The notes below the pieces were generated by a model. That model was not told the DNA's origin. It ran no database searches and saw nothing but the letters and a program-made list of their open reading frames with translations. 12,083 nt of DNA from Acidobacteriota bacterium (GTDB taxonomy: Bacteria > Acidobacteriota > Terriglobia > Terriglobales > Acidobacteriaceae): positions 1 through 12,083 of the forward strand of contig QIAW01000355.1 in assembly GCA_003225655.1 (NCBI GenBank), written 5' to 3'. Positions 1 through 7,275 of this stretch are shown in pieces. The number at the start of each line of letters is the position of its first letter. The stretch's first letter is position 1. The position numbers were made by a program, and so were the translations under genes.

Positions 1-1407
1 GACATGGTTCAACAGCAGCGCAGGGGGCTCGCCAATGTTCAATAAAACCACATCGATATTGCCATCGTTGTTGACGTCGCCGAAGGCGGCGCCGCGCCAG
101 GAGCCCGGAGGTATCTGCGCCAGGCCGGAGGCTGCTGACACATTGGCAAATGTGCCATCGTGCTGGTTGGCAAACAGTTGCAACGGCTGGCGGTATGCAA
201 CGCCTCCCGGAACCGCATCCACCTGCGGGTAAACGTGCCCATTGGCGATAAAGGCGTCGAGCCAGCCGCTGTTATCGAAATCAGCCAGGCCAGCACCCCA
301 CTTGACGAAAGGGAAATTGACCTGCGCGATCCTGGAAGCCCACCCCATATCAGTAAAGCCTTGCGCTCCAAGATTATGGTAAAGGTCATCGGGCTGATCG
401 GCAAAGTTGGTCACCAGGATATCCAGGCGGCCATCATGGTCGTAGTCGCCAAAGTCAACGCCCATGGAGCCCAATTCCTGGCCGTCTGCGCTCAAGGCCA
501 CGCCGGAAAGAAGGCCAGTCTCCTCAAAGGTACCGTTGTGCTTGTTGTGATAAAGGAAATTCGGCCCGGCATCGTTGGCCACGTAAAGATCGGGCCAGCC
601 ATCGTTGTCGTAGTCGCCCCATACGACACCCAGGCCATAGCGGTGAGCGGGATCGTCAACCCCGGCTTTCTTTGAAACCTCTTCGAATGTTCCATCACCA
701 CGATTGTGAAACAGCAGGTCGCTTTCACCCTCCATGCCCCAGGGGCCACACTGAACCAACATTCCTTTGAACCGGCAGAACTTGTCATTGCTGCCAAACT
801 CGGGAAGCTTATTGATATCCACATGAACGTAACGCGAGACGAACAGGTCCACGTTGCCATCGCGGTCGTAGTCGGCCCACGCGGCGCCTGTGCTGAAACC
901 CCCGCCAGCTACGCCGGCGCGTTCGGTTACATCCTGGAATTTGCAATTGCCCAGGTTCTTGTAGAGCACATTGTGCCCATAGCCGGTTACGTAGATGTCG
1001 AGCAGGCCGTCGTTATCGAAGTCGGCGACTGCAACTCCCATGCCCCAGCCCTTCGCGGTCAATCCGGCCGACCGCGTAATGTCTGTGAATTTCATGTCCG
1101 CACCCTGGTGATAGAGCGTGATCATAGGGTCTCCGCCCTGGCGGAAGCGGTCCACGGTGGAGCCGCTGACTACGACGACGTCGAGTTTGCCGTCATTGTC
1201 GCAGTCGAACAGGCCGGCGCCTCCACTTACCGATTCAATGATGTAATGCTTTTCCGGCGATGACACGTGCACGACGGTCAGACCGGCCTGGCGCGCGATG
1301 TCTTCAAAATGGGAGTTCCAGGCGATGGGCGGATTTGCCGGCGCCTTCTGGGCCGACAAAGAAACACACAATAAGCTGATGGAGACGAGAACCTTAAAAA
1401 AACGCAT
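1..1407 (-). CDS. CRTAC1-family FG-GAP/VCBS repeat secreted protein, partial (3' end off left edge)
   Basis: The minus-strand frame is open from an ATG at 1405-1407 to the window edge, giving 469 residues with no stop. The N-terminus (MRFFKVLVSISLLCVSLSAQ) is a Sec signal peptide. Seven FG-GAP-type calcium-binding loops follow: DCDNDGKLD, DFDNDGLLD, DYDRDGNVD, DYDNDGWPD, DYDHDGRLD, DFDNSGWLD and DVNNDGNID. They are interleaved with the family's 'LYKNLGN-FQDVT..AG' and 'FHNRGDGTFEEV' segments, which predicts a beta-propeller acting outside the cytoplasm. The window ends just after the last loop (LLLNHV), where an ASPIC/UnbV domain normally follows, so the gene is cut rather than truncated. AGGA lies 7 nt upstream of the ATG. 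The gene follows the LacI-type gene by 49 bp on the same strand and is probably co-transcribed with it. It is paralogous in architecture to the protein at 9879-11585. Family membership is clear, but the biochemical role of bacterial CRTAC1 proteins is not known. Confidence 0.93.
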   Translation of the reverse strand, partial: MRFFKVLVSISLLCVSLSAQKAPANPPIAWNSHFEDIARQAGLTVVHVSSPEKHYIIESVSGGAGLFDCDNDGKLDVVVVSGSTVDRFRQGGDPMITLYHQGADMKFTDITRSAGLTAKGWGMGVAVADFDNDGLLDIYVTGYGHNVLYKNLGNCKFQDVTERAGVAGGGFSTGAAWADYDRDGNVDLFVSRYVHVDINKLPEFGSNDKFCRFKGMLVQCGPWGMEGESDLLFHNRGDGTFEEVSKKAGVDDPAHRYGLGVVWGDYDNDGWPDLYVANDAGPNFLYHNKHNGTFEETGLLSGVALSADGQELGSMGVDFGDYDHDGRLDILVTNFADQPDDLYHNLGAQGFTDMGWASRIAQVNFPFVKWGAGLADFDNSGWLDAFIANGHVYPQVDAVPGGVAYRQPLQLFANQHDGTFANVSAASGLAQIPPGSWRGAAFGDVNNDGNIDVVLLNIGEPPALLLNHV

Positions 1408-1456
1408 TCGATGTTCCTGTGGGCAGGTATGGGTTAACGAAAAGCGCGGTCTGAAG

Positions 1457-2614
1457 TTACCGGTCATGTTGCCAAGAGAAATCCTCAACGTTTTCGAGAG
1501 AGCTCCCAGGGGAATTTTCCAGTCCGGGTCGTGGCGAAAGCTGCCAAGCCAATGTTTTGCTTTGCGGTCGTTGAATCTCCCGGAAGAGCCGGATATTCGA
1601 CTGCAAAACAACTCCTGGGTTTAGGAAGTTATTTTTGGTGAAAGGCGTATTTTGTAGCAGGTTGTCGAGCAGCCGGCGTACGGCCAGTTGTCCCTGACGG
1701 TGAGGTCGTTGATGGATAGAGGCTGAAATGGTGCCTTTCTCAAAATAAGGCACCAGATCGGGGAAGAGGTCGCTGGTGATCAATTTCACCTTTCCCGCGA
1801 GCTTACGTGCGCCGATGGCGCGACAAACCGGCAGACAGTTGGCAGTATTGACGTAAATACCCGCAAGGCCCGCAACCTCGCCCAGCAGATCAAATGTCTT
1901 GCAAAAGCACTCATCCTCGTCTTCGTGGGCCTCGACAACGGCCGCGATCCTGCCTTCTTCGCAGTACTTGGGGAAAGATTCGGAAAAACCTTCGGTCTTC
2001 TTCCTTTGATCCTCCGTGTATAACTGGCCCGTGATGATCGCGACCTGAGCACCCGGGGGCACAAACTTGGCCATCAGTTCCCCGGCCATTCCTCCGGCTA
2101 GCTTGGGCTCGCCGCTGATAATGCTGGATCGTTTGCTCAAGGGAGCATCGGTGGTTACACAAACGACGCGCACATTCTTCTCTTCGGCTTCATTGATCAA
2201 AGGTGTGATTGCATCGGGATTCCCAGGAGTCAAGATGATCCCCTGTACTCCATCCTTCAGAAAACCACGGAGCAATTCGTCATCCCCTTCACCGAGCGCC
2301 GGGGCGGGGCGGTTCAGGAATTCGACTCCCATCTGAGAGTAGCGCCTGGCCTCACTGAGAATTCCTTCCCAGAGGTAGTCGTAGTAAAAGTGGATCTCGC
2401 GCGGAACGCAGACACCTATCCTAAGATTTGAACGGCCTTTCGAGAGTACCCGAGCAGCCAAGTTGGGCTGGTAGAGCAATTCTTCTGCAATCCGGAGTAC
2501 CCGCTGGCGTGTGGCCTTACTGATGCCGGACCTGCCATTTAGAGCGCGATCAACTGTTCCAATAGAGACGTTCGCGACTTCAGCGATTTGCTTGATCCCG
2601 ACTCTGTTTTTCAT
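1457..2614 (-). CDS. LacI-family transcriptional regulator
   Basis: The protein has 385 residues, a normal LacI-family length. Residues 1-50 form the helix-turn-helix (IKQIAEVANVSIGTVDRALN, then GRSGISKATRQRVL and LLYQPNLAARVLSKGRS). The hinge-helix leucine that wedges into the central CpG of LacI operators is present in RVLSKG. From about residue 60 a periplasmic-binding-protein-like effector domain follows (RIGVCVPREIHFYYDYLWEG, GIILTPGNPDAI, AGIYVNTANC), most like the ribose/sugar-binding type. I chose the ATG at 2612-2614 because the HTH begins there, with GGGCGGAG just upstream. The frame extends to an ATG at 2710, but the extra 32 residues are not family-like. It is expected to be a sugar-responsive repressor. 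The palindrome at 2824-2839 in its divergent promoter region is the obvious operator candidate. The effector is unknown. Confidence 0.94.
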   Translation of the reverse strand: MKNRVGIKQIAEVANVSIGTVDRALNGRSGISKATRQRVLRIAEELLYQPNLAARVLSKGRSNLRIGVCVPREIHFYYDYLWEGILSEARRYSQMGVEFLNRPAPALGEGDDELLRGFLKDGVQGIILTPGNPDAITPLINEAEEKNVRVVCVTTDAPLSKRSSIISGEPKLAGGMAGELMAKFVPPGAQVAIITGQLYTEDQRKKTEGFSESFPKYCEEGRIAAVVEAHEDEDECFCKTFDLLGEVAGLAGIYVNTANCLPVCRAIGARKLAGKVKLITSDLFPDLVPYFEKGTISASIHQRPHRQGQLAVRRLLDNLLQNTPFTKNNFLNPGVVLQSNIRLFREIQRPQSKTLAWQLSPRPGLENSPGSSLENVEDFSWQHDR

Positions 2615-2823
2615 GACTCCGCCCGGCAGCAATTCGTTATCCCTCTGAATAACCCCTCGATCTTGCATTTGCCCGAGGTTACACATTTCATACGTCTGGA
2701 ATTCAACCATTACGTGCTTACCGGCGTCGAAATCCCGAGCCCTTCATCCAGGAACCAATGCCTTGGCACGATGCGGGCCATATTAGAGTAGCACTGAAAG
2801 CCTTTTCTTCACACTTGGAATCG

Positions 2824-2839
2824 CCGTTAACGTTAACGG
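2824..2839. promoter_or_regulatory. Perfect 16-bp palindrome, probable LacI-family operator
   Basis: CCGTTAACGTTAACGG is identical to its own reverse complement and is centred on CpG, the hallmark of LacI/GalR-family operators. It lies in the divergent intergenic region between the LacI-type gene (start 2614, minus) and the VWFA gene (start 2911, plus). It directly abuts the -35 element of the plus-strand promoter at 2840-2869, a position suited to repression. That the neighbouring regulator binds it is inference from position and symmetry. Confidence 0.72.
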
Positions 2840-2869
2840 TTGATTGCGGGCCCGTATTTGGACTAGAAT
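2840..2869 (+). promoter_or_regulatory. Sigma70-like promoter for the VWFA gene
   Basis: TTGATT (2840-2845) and TAGAAT (2864-2869) are separated by 18 bp. They match the -35 and -10 consensus at 4/6 and 5/6 positions. Transcription would start near 2876, leaving a leader of about 35 nt before the GTG at 2911, with GAGG 5 nt upstream of it. The -35 box touches the palindrome at 2824-2839. No equally good minus-strand promoter for the LacI-type gene was found; TAATAT at 2780-2785 (minus) is a possible -10 only. Nothing else was recognised in 2615-2823. Confidence 0.5.
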
Positions 2870-2910
2870 CACGTCGCTCTTGATCGTCACAGGGCTCAAC
2901 CGAGGATGTA

Positions 2911-4739
2911 GTGGATAATACAAAGAAGATTCTCTTCCGATGCGTATTCGCGCTCGCATGCACGATGCTGCCACCGGTTATCGCAGGCCAAAAGGCGCCG
3001 CAGGTCCCACCCACAAGCGAGACGGTTCTTCGCGTAACTACTCGACTCGTATTGGTTGACGTGGTTGTGGTTGACAAGGCGGGAAAGCCCATCACGAACT
3101 TAAGCTAAAGCGACTTTAGCGTGTTGGAAGACGGAAAGCCACAGAAGATCGCCGCATTTACTGTGCATCAGCCGGTTCAGCCGAAGACCCAGCCGCCGCT
3201 CCTCCAGCCGCATGTGACGACCAATCGTCCTGAGGCCATGCAGATGGAAGGCACGGTGGCAGTTCTGTTGCTAGATGGCCTCAATACCCCTCCTCAGAAC
3301 CAAGTCTATGTGCGGCAACAGATGCTGAAGTTCCTGGCCAATCATTTCGATCCGAGCTACAAAATTGCGGTACTGGCACTCACGAACAAGGTTCTCGTGC
3401 TCCAGGATTTCACTTCGGATCCTAAGCTTTTGAAGGCGGCGCTGGACCGTTATGCTGCCCAGGCGCCGGCCCAGGCCCGCAACGGCGGCGAAAGGACCGT
3501 AGATTCTTCACAACTCACGAATCCGGTGATCAATGTTCCTGCGCAAGCCAACTTGTCAGGAGCAGCCGGCGCTGCGGCCCCCGATCCGGGATTGCCAGGC
3601 TCGGCGGGCGGCGCCAATTCAAGCTTTGCTGAAGATATCGCCTACATGATGCGCCGTTTTGAAAAAGAAGCGCAGAACTTCTCGCAGGATGTGCGCGTTT
3701 CGGCAACGCTCGCTGCACTGCAAAACATCGCGCGCTATATGTCTGGACAACATGGACGCAAAGTGCTGTTGTGGTTCTCCGCGGGATTCCCGATTTCCAT
3801 TATTGGCGACTCACCAGAGGACATGGAGACATCGCGCGAATACTCCGACCAGATCCGGCGGACCACCAATCTGCTCAACGAAGCCCACGTTGCCATCTAT
3901 TCCATCGACGCCCGAGGCTTATTCACGGGCAGCATGTCTGATCCCGGCAATTCAGGCCTTAACTCGCAGGGTCAACTGTTTCTGGGTATTGATGCCAACC
4001 GCGCCCTGGCGAAAGAAACCTTCGCACGTGCTACTACTGAGGACACCCTGGAACGCACTGCCGTTGATACCGGCGGTCGATACTTTCACGACCGCAATGA
4101 TATCGATCGGGCCATCGGTCTGAGCTTGCAGGAATCCGGCTCGTACTACATGCTCGGATATTACCCTTCGGAGAAGAAGTGGGATGGCAAATTCCGCCAG
4201 ATCAAGATCAATGTGGACCATGCCGGGTTCAGGTACGGCACAGACGCGGTTATTTTGCCGTGGACCCGCAGAATTGGCGGAATCAAGGCCATGACAAAGA
4301 CCTCTCCACCGCATTGGCGCCTGGAACCCTTCCTTCTACCGAAGTCCTTTTCATGGCCCGCGCCCTTCCGCCTGCACGCAACGCTGACGTGAAGGTCGAA
4401 TTTCTGGTCGATCCGGCAACCATTCTGTTCCAGGCCGGGGCGGAGAATGAGCGATCCTGCAATCTTAATTTTGAGGTGCAGGCATTCACGCCTGAGGGCA
4501 AGCTGGTCAAAGCCGAAGTCCAGAGCGCAGAGGCCCCCTTGCCACCGAAGACTTTCGAACGCGTGCAGAAACAAGGACTTCCGATGCAGGTGCCGATCAA
4601 ACTACCGGTTGGCCGCTACAACCTTCGCCTCGGCGTACGCGACAACCTTACGGGGCTATTCGGCACCGCAGAACTGCCAATCGAGGTGGGCGCAAACCCC
4701 CAGGAGCCTATGGAAAATAATGGAACGGCTAACAAGTAG
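2911..4739 (+). pseudogene. Acidobacterial-type VWFA-domain secreted protein, interrupted by a stop and a frameshift
   Basis: The GTG start at 2911 has GAGG 5 nt upstream and begins a Sec signal peptide (KKILFRCVFALACTMLPPVIA, cleavage before GQK). The start of the mature protein (VTTRLVLVDVVVVDKAGKPI) is typical of the VWFA-related proteins abundant in Acidobacteriota. An in-frame TAA at 3106-3108 interrupts 'ITNLS-stop-SDFSVLEDGKPQK'. The same frame then continues through the VWA domain (AVLLLDGLNTPPQNQ, GRKVLLWFSAGFP, AIYSIDARGLF, GYYPSEKKWDGKF). Near 4225-4227 the family sequence leaves this frame: HAG is followed, one base shifted, by VQVRHRRGYFAVDP. One extra G in that run would restore the frame to the stop at 4737-4739. 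The restored protein is about 610 residues. Each lesion needs only a single-base change (CAA or AAA to TAA; GGGG to GGG), so recent decay or sequence error are both possible. As read, no full-length protein is made. The function of this family is poorly known. Confidence 0.85.
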
Positions 4740-4749
4740 ATGATTGGGC

Positions 4750-4762
4750 CGTTAATTTAACG
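4750..4762. promoter_or_regulatory. Inverted repeat resembling the LacI-type palindrome
   Basis: CGTTAA-T-TTAACG is a perfect inverted repeat with a one-base centre, preceded by GC. Both half-sites are identical to those of the palindrome at 2824-2839 (CGTTAA-CG-TTAACG), but the centre is one base shorter and lacks the CpG. It lies 10 bp after the VWFA stop and 64 bp before the GH16 start, where a second operator of the same regulator would be expected. The altered spacing makes binding uncertain. Confidence 0.4.
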
Positions 4763-4826
4763 CGATGAAACTTGATGGCCTTTCCGGGAGCAGCAAAAAC
4801 TCTTTCATGGAACACACGCATTATTG

Positions 4827-7152
4827 ATGCCATTGCCTTTGTTGACAGAACGAGCTTCAGGCAAGCTTTGGGCGAACGCCAACGCTCGAGTTGAGTTGTG
4901 GCTGTTGGTTACCCTGGCAACATTATTGTTCTTAGTTCCCTCTAGCGCTGCCCAAACCTGGACTTTGGTGTGGAGCGATGAATTCAACGGTCTCATAGGC
5001 CCTCCGGACACATCGAACTGGAATTTTGAGACCGGGAACAACAACGGATGGGGCAATGCTGAACTGGAATACTATTGCCCTCCGGGAAACAACACGTCGC
5101 CCTGTAGCACCGCCAACCCCAATGCTCAATTGGATGGCAACGGAAACCTGGTCATTCAAGCCATCAAGACGCAGAGCGGAACATGGACCTCGGCGCGCAT
5201 GAAGACCCAAGGCTTGCACGAATTTCAGTATGGACGAATCGAAGCCAGGATGAAGCTTCCGGTGTGGCAGCGTTGGCTGGCCAACCTGCGGCGAGCAGGA
5301 CATTATGGAATGGGTTCCCCAGTACACGCCAACGACGACGTCATCGACGATTCACGGACCCGGCTATTCCGGGGGCAGCGGGATCGGCAGCAAGTTTATT
5401 TTTCCCAATGGGGGAAGAGTAGACGACGCAGGTTTTCATACCTATGGAGTCATATGGTCGCAGGACCAGATGCAATTCTATCGCGACGATTACACGCAGC
5501 CTTTCTTGACGGTGACTCCGGCAAGCATTCCCGCGGGCAAGCAATGGGTTTACAATCATCCCTTTTTCATTTTGTTGAACCTTGCTGTAGGAGGCAATTT
5601 CCCCGGACCTCCCAGTAATTCGACTCCCAGCCCCGCTACAGTTCTGGTGGATTATGTTCGGGTCTTTGAACAGAGCCCGACGGTAACCGTCACCTCAAGC
5701 AGTAACCCTTCCGCGTTTGGACAGCCAGTTACCTTTACCGCGACGCTTACGCCCGTGAGTGCTACGGGCACGATACAGTTTCAGGACGCAGCGATGAATC
5801 TGGGCGGACCGGTTACTGTGAGCAATGGATCGGCAACATTCAGCACCTCGTCTTTGGCAGTTGGCGCTCATGGCATTACCGCGGTCTACAGCGGGGACAG
5901 CAACTTTGCGAGCAACACCGGCTCCCTGCCCACACAAACTGTAAATCAGGCACAAAGTTCGACGAACATATCGTCATCGGCAAATCCTTCAGTATTCGGC
6001 CAGCCGGTCACCTTCACAGCTACGGTTTTGGCCGTGCCACCCGGTTCAGGAACACCAACGGGCACGGTGCAGTTCAAGGATGGAAGCAATAACCTGGGCT
6101 CGCTAGTGACTCTGAGCAGTGGCACTGCTACCTCATCTCCCATCTCATCGTTGACGGTTGGCGGGCACAGCATCACCGCGGTCTACATGGGAAACGCCAA
6201 CTTCACGGGCAGCACCAGCTCTTCGTTCACGCAAACAGTGAACCCGGATGGCAGTTCGACCGGTGTTTCATCGTCAGCAAATCCCTCGTCTTTCGGCCAA
6301 GCAGTCACCTTTACAGCGACGGTTTTGGCGGCACCGCCAAGTTCAGGAACGCCAACCGGCACGGTGCAGTTTAAAGATGGAGGCAACAACCTGGGTTCGC
6401 CGGTGACTCTGAGCAATGGCACGGCTACCTCGTCTTCCATCTCATCGTTAGCGATCGGCGCGCCGCATAGCATCACTGCGGTTTATAGTGGAGACGGCAA
6501 CTTTGCCGGCAGCACCAGCTCTTCGTTCATGCAAACAGTGAACCAGGATGGCAGTTCGACCAGTGTTGCATCGTCGGCAAATCCCTCATCTTTTGGCCAG
6601 GCAATCACCTTCACAGCGACGGTTTCGGCGGCATGGCCGGGTTCAGGAACGCCAACCGGCGCGGTGCAGTTTGAAGATGGAGGCAGCAATCTGGGCTCGC
6701 CAGTGATGCTGAGCAATGGCACTGCTATCTCATCTTCCATCTCATCGTTGACGGTTGGCGCGCACAGCATTACTGCGGTTTATGGTGGCGATGGCAACTT
6801 TGTTGCCAGCACATCTCCAGTCTTGACGCAGGTAATCATGGCGCAGGGAAGCGCTTCTTCTCAGACCACGCTGGTGGCATCTCCTGGCGTGACATACTTC
6901 CGCCAGCAGGCATCGTTCTCGGTCACTGTCACCTCCACGAGCACGCCGGATGGAACCGTATTCTTGCTGGATGGAGACAGGCAGCTTGGATCTCCGCTCG
7001 TCCTCAGCAGTGGTACCGCAGCCACGCAGAGTCCGCTGGAGATTGGCACACACAGCATCCGCGCAGTTTACCAGGGAAATGCCAATTTCTCAGGCAGCTC
7101 CTCAAGTCCGCAGACCGTCAATGCCTCACCTAAACCGAAGCCAAGGCCGTAG
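4827..7152 (+). pseudogene. Secreted GH16 glucanase/laminarinase-like protein with five Ig-like repeats; internal deletion and frameshift
   Basis: ATG at 4827 (a TTG at 4824 is also in frame; no clear ribosome site) starts a long signal peptide (LWLLVTLATLLFLVPSSAA, then QTW). The GH16 fold follows: LVWSDEFNG, NGWGNAELEYY, LDGNGNLVIQA and YGRIEARMKLPV. The frame breaks at about 5262-5270. It resumes one base shifted at GSVGWPTCGEQDIMEWV, which contains the GH16 catalytic ExDxxE with its glutamates at 5293-5295 and 5308-5310 and its aspartate at 5299-5301. The conserved segment normally between KLP and GWP (roughly GxGxWPAFWMLG) is absent, so about 44-47 bp appear deleted. The rest of GH16 (FHTYGVIWSQDQMQFYRDD, HPFFILLNLAVGGNFPG, VLVDYVRVFEQ) and five Ig-like domains then read through to TAG at 7150-7152, ending in PKPKPRP. 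An intact form would be exported and cleave beta-1,3- or mixed-linkage glucans. As read it is inactive. Confidence 0.86.
5680..7122 (+). repeat. Five tandem Ig-like (Big_3_5-type) domain repeats, about 300 bp each
   Basis: Within the GH16 gene's 3' part lie five units at about 5680-5946, 5953-6243, 6247-6543, 6547-6840 and 6856-7122. Each reads roughly SSxNPSxFGQxVTFTATV, then GTVQFKDG, NLGSPVTLSNGTA, HSITAVYSGDGNF and TQTVN. Units 2, 3 and 4 are very similar at the DNA level, with the shared AGTTCGAC start at 5956, 6253 and 6553 (297 and 300 bp apart). Unit 3 carries one extra codon (GAPHSI). Units 1 and 5 are more diverged. Such domains usually act as extracellular spacers or adhesion/carbohydrate-binding modules. 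The near-identity of the middle units suggests recent duplication and copy-number instability. Confidence 0.93.
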
Positions 7153-7208
7153 TCGAGCCCTTCCCCGTACTAAGACTGATTTGGAAGGCCCCCAAGGCAT
7201 GTATGAGA

Positions 7209-7226
7209 GTACGAGTTGGCTCGTGC
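7209..7226. other. Hairpin between convergent genes
   Basis: ACGAG-TTGG-CTCGT (7211-7224) forms a 5-bp stem with a 4-nt loop, extendable by a G-U and a G-C pair to 7209-7226. It lies in the 123-bp gap between the convergent GH16-like and OsmC-like genes. No U-run follows on either strand, so it is not a classical intrinsic terminator. It may simply be a weak end-of-transcript structure. Confidence 0.25.
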
Positions 7227-7275
7227 CAGAGCGTATTGATGCGTCGAATCCGGCCAGCAGGGCGAGAGCAATCCT

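Noticed and set aside
39..1263. Several open frames of 120-185 codons on both strands over 39-1263
   Set aside because: They are shadows of the minus-strand CRTAC1 frame (1-1407), which is open throughout and has seven clear FG-GAP loops. The others show no domain and no ribosome site.
2615..2710. Longer LacI-type protein starting at 2710
   Set aside because: The extra 32 residues precede the normal N-terminal HTH, have no counterpart in the family, and the internal ATG at 2614 has a better ribosome site.
4215..4235. Programmed ribosomal frameshift in the VWFA gene
   Set aside because: There is no slippery heptamer and no obvious downstream stimulator. A separate upstream nonsense codon in the same gene makes simple mutation or sequence error more likely.
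3121..4392. Independent gene starting at GTG 3121
   Set aside because: It begins in the middle of the VWFA protein's conserved SDFSVLEDG segment, has no signal peptide, and is in the same frame as the upstream part. It is a fragment of the interrupted gene.
4179..4739. Separate gene in the shifted frame at the end of the VWFA locus
   Set aside because: The first residues are not family-like, while from VQVRHRRGYF onward it is the expected VWFA C-terminus. It is the frameshifted tail.
5695..6770. Four minus-strand open frames of similar sequence inside the Ig repeats
   Set aside because: They recur only because the plus-strand repeats recur, with the same composition in each unit. No ribosome sites or domains.
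5680..7122. Repeats as a CRISPR array or mobile-element repeats
   Set aside because: Units are about 300 bp, translate into Ig-like domains in one frame, and have no short-repeat/unique-spacer structure.
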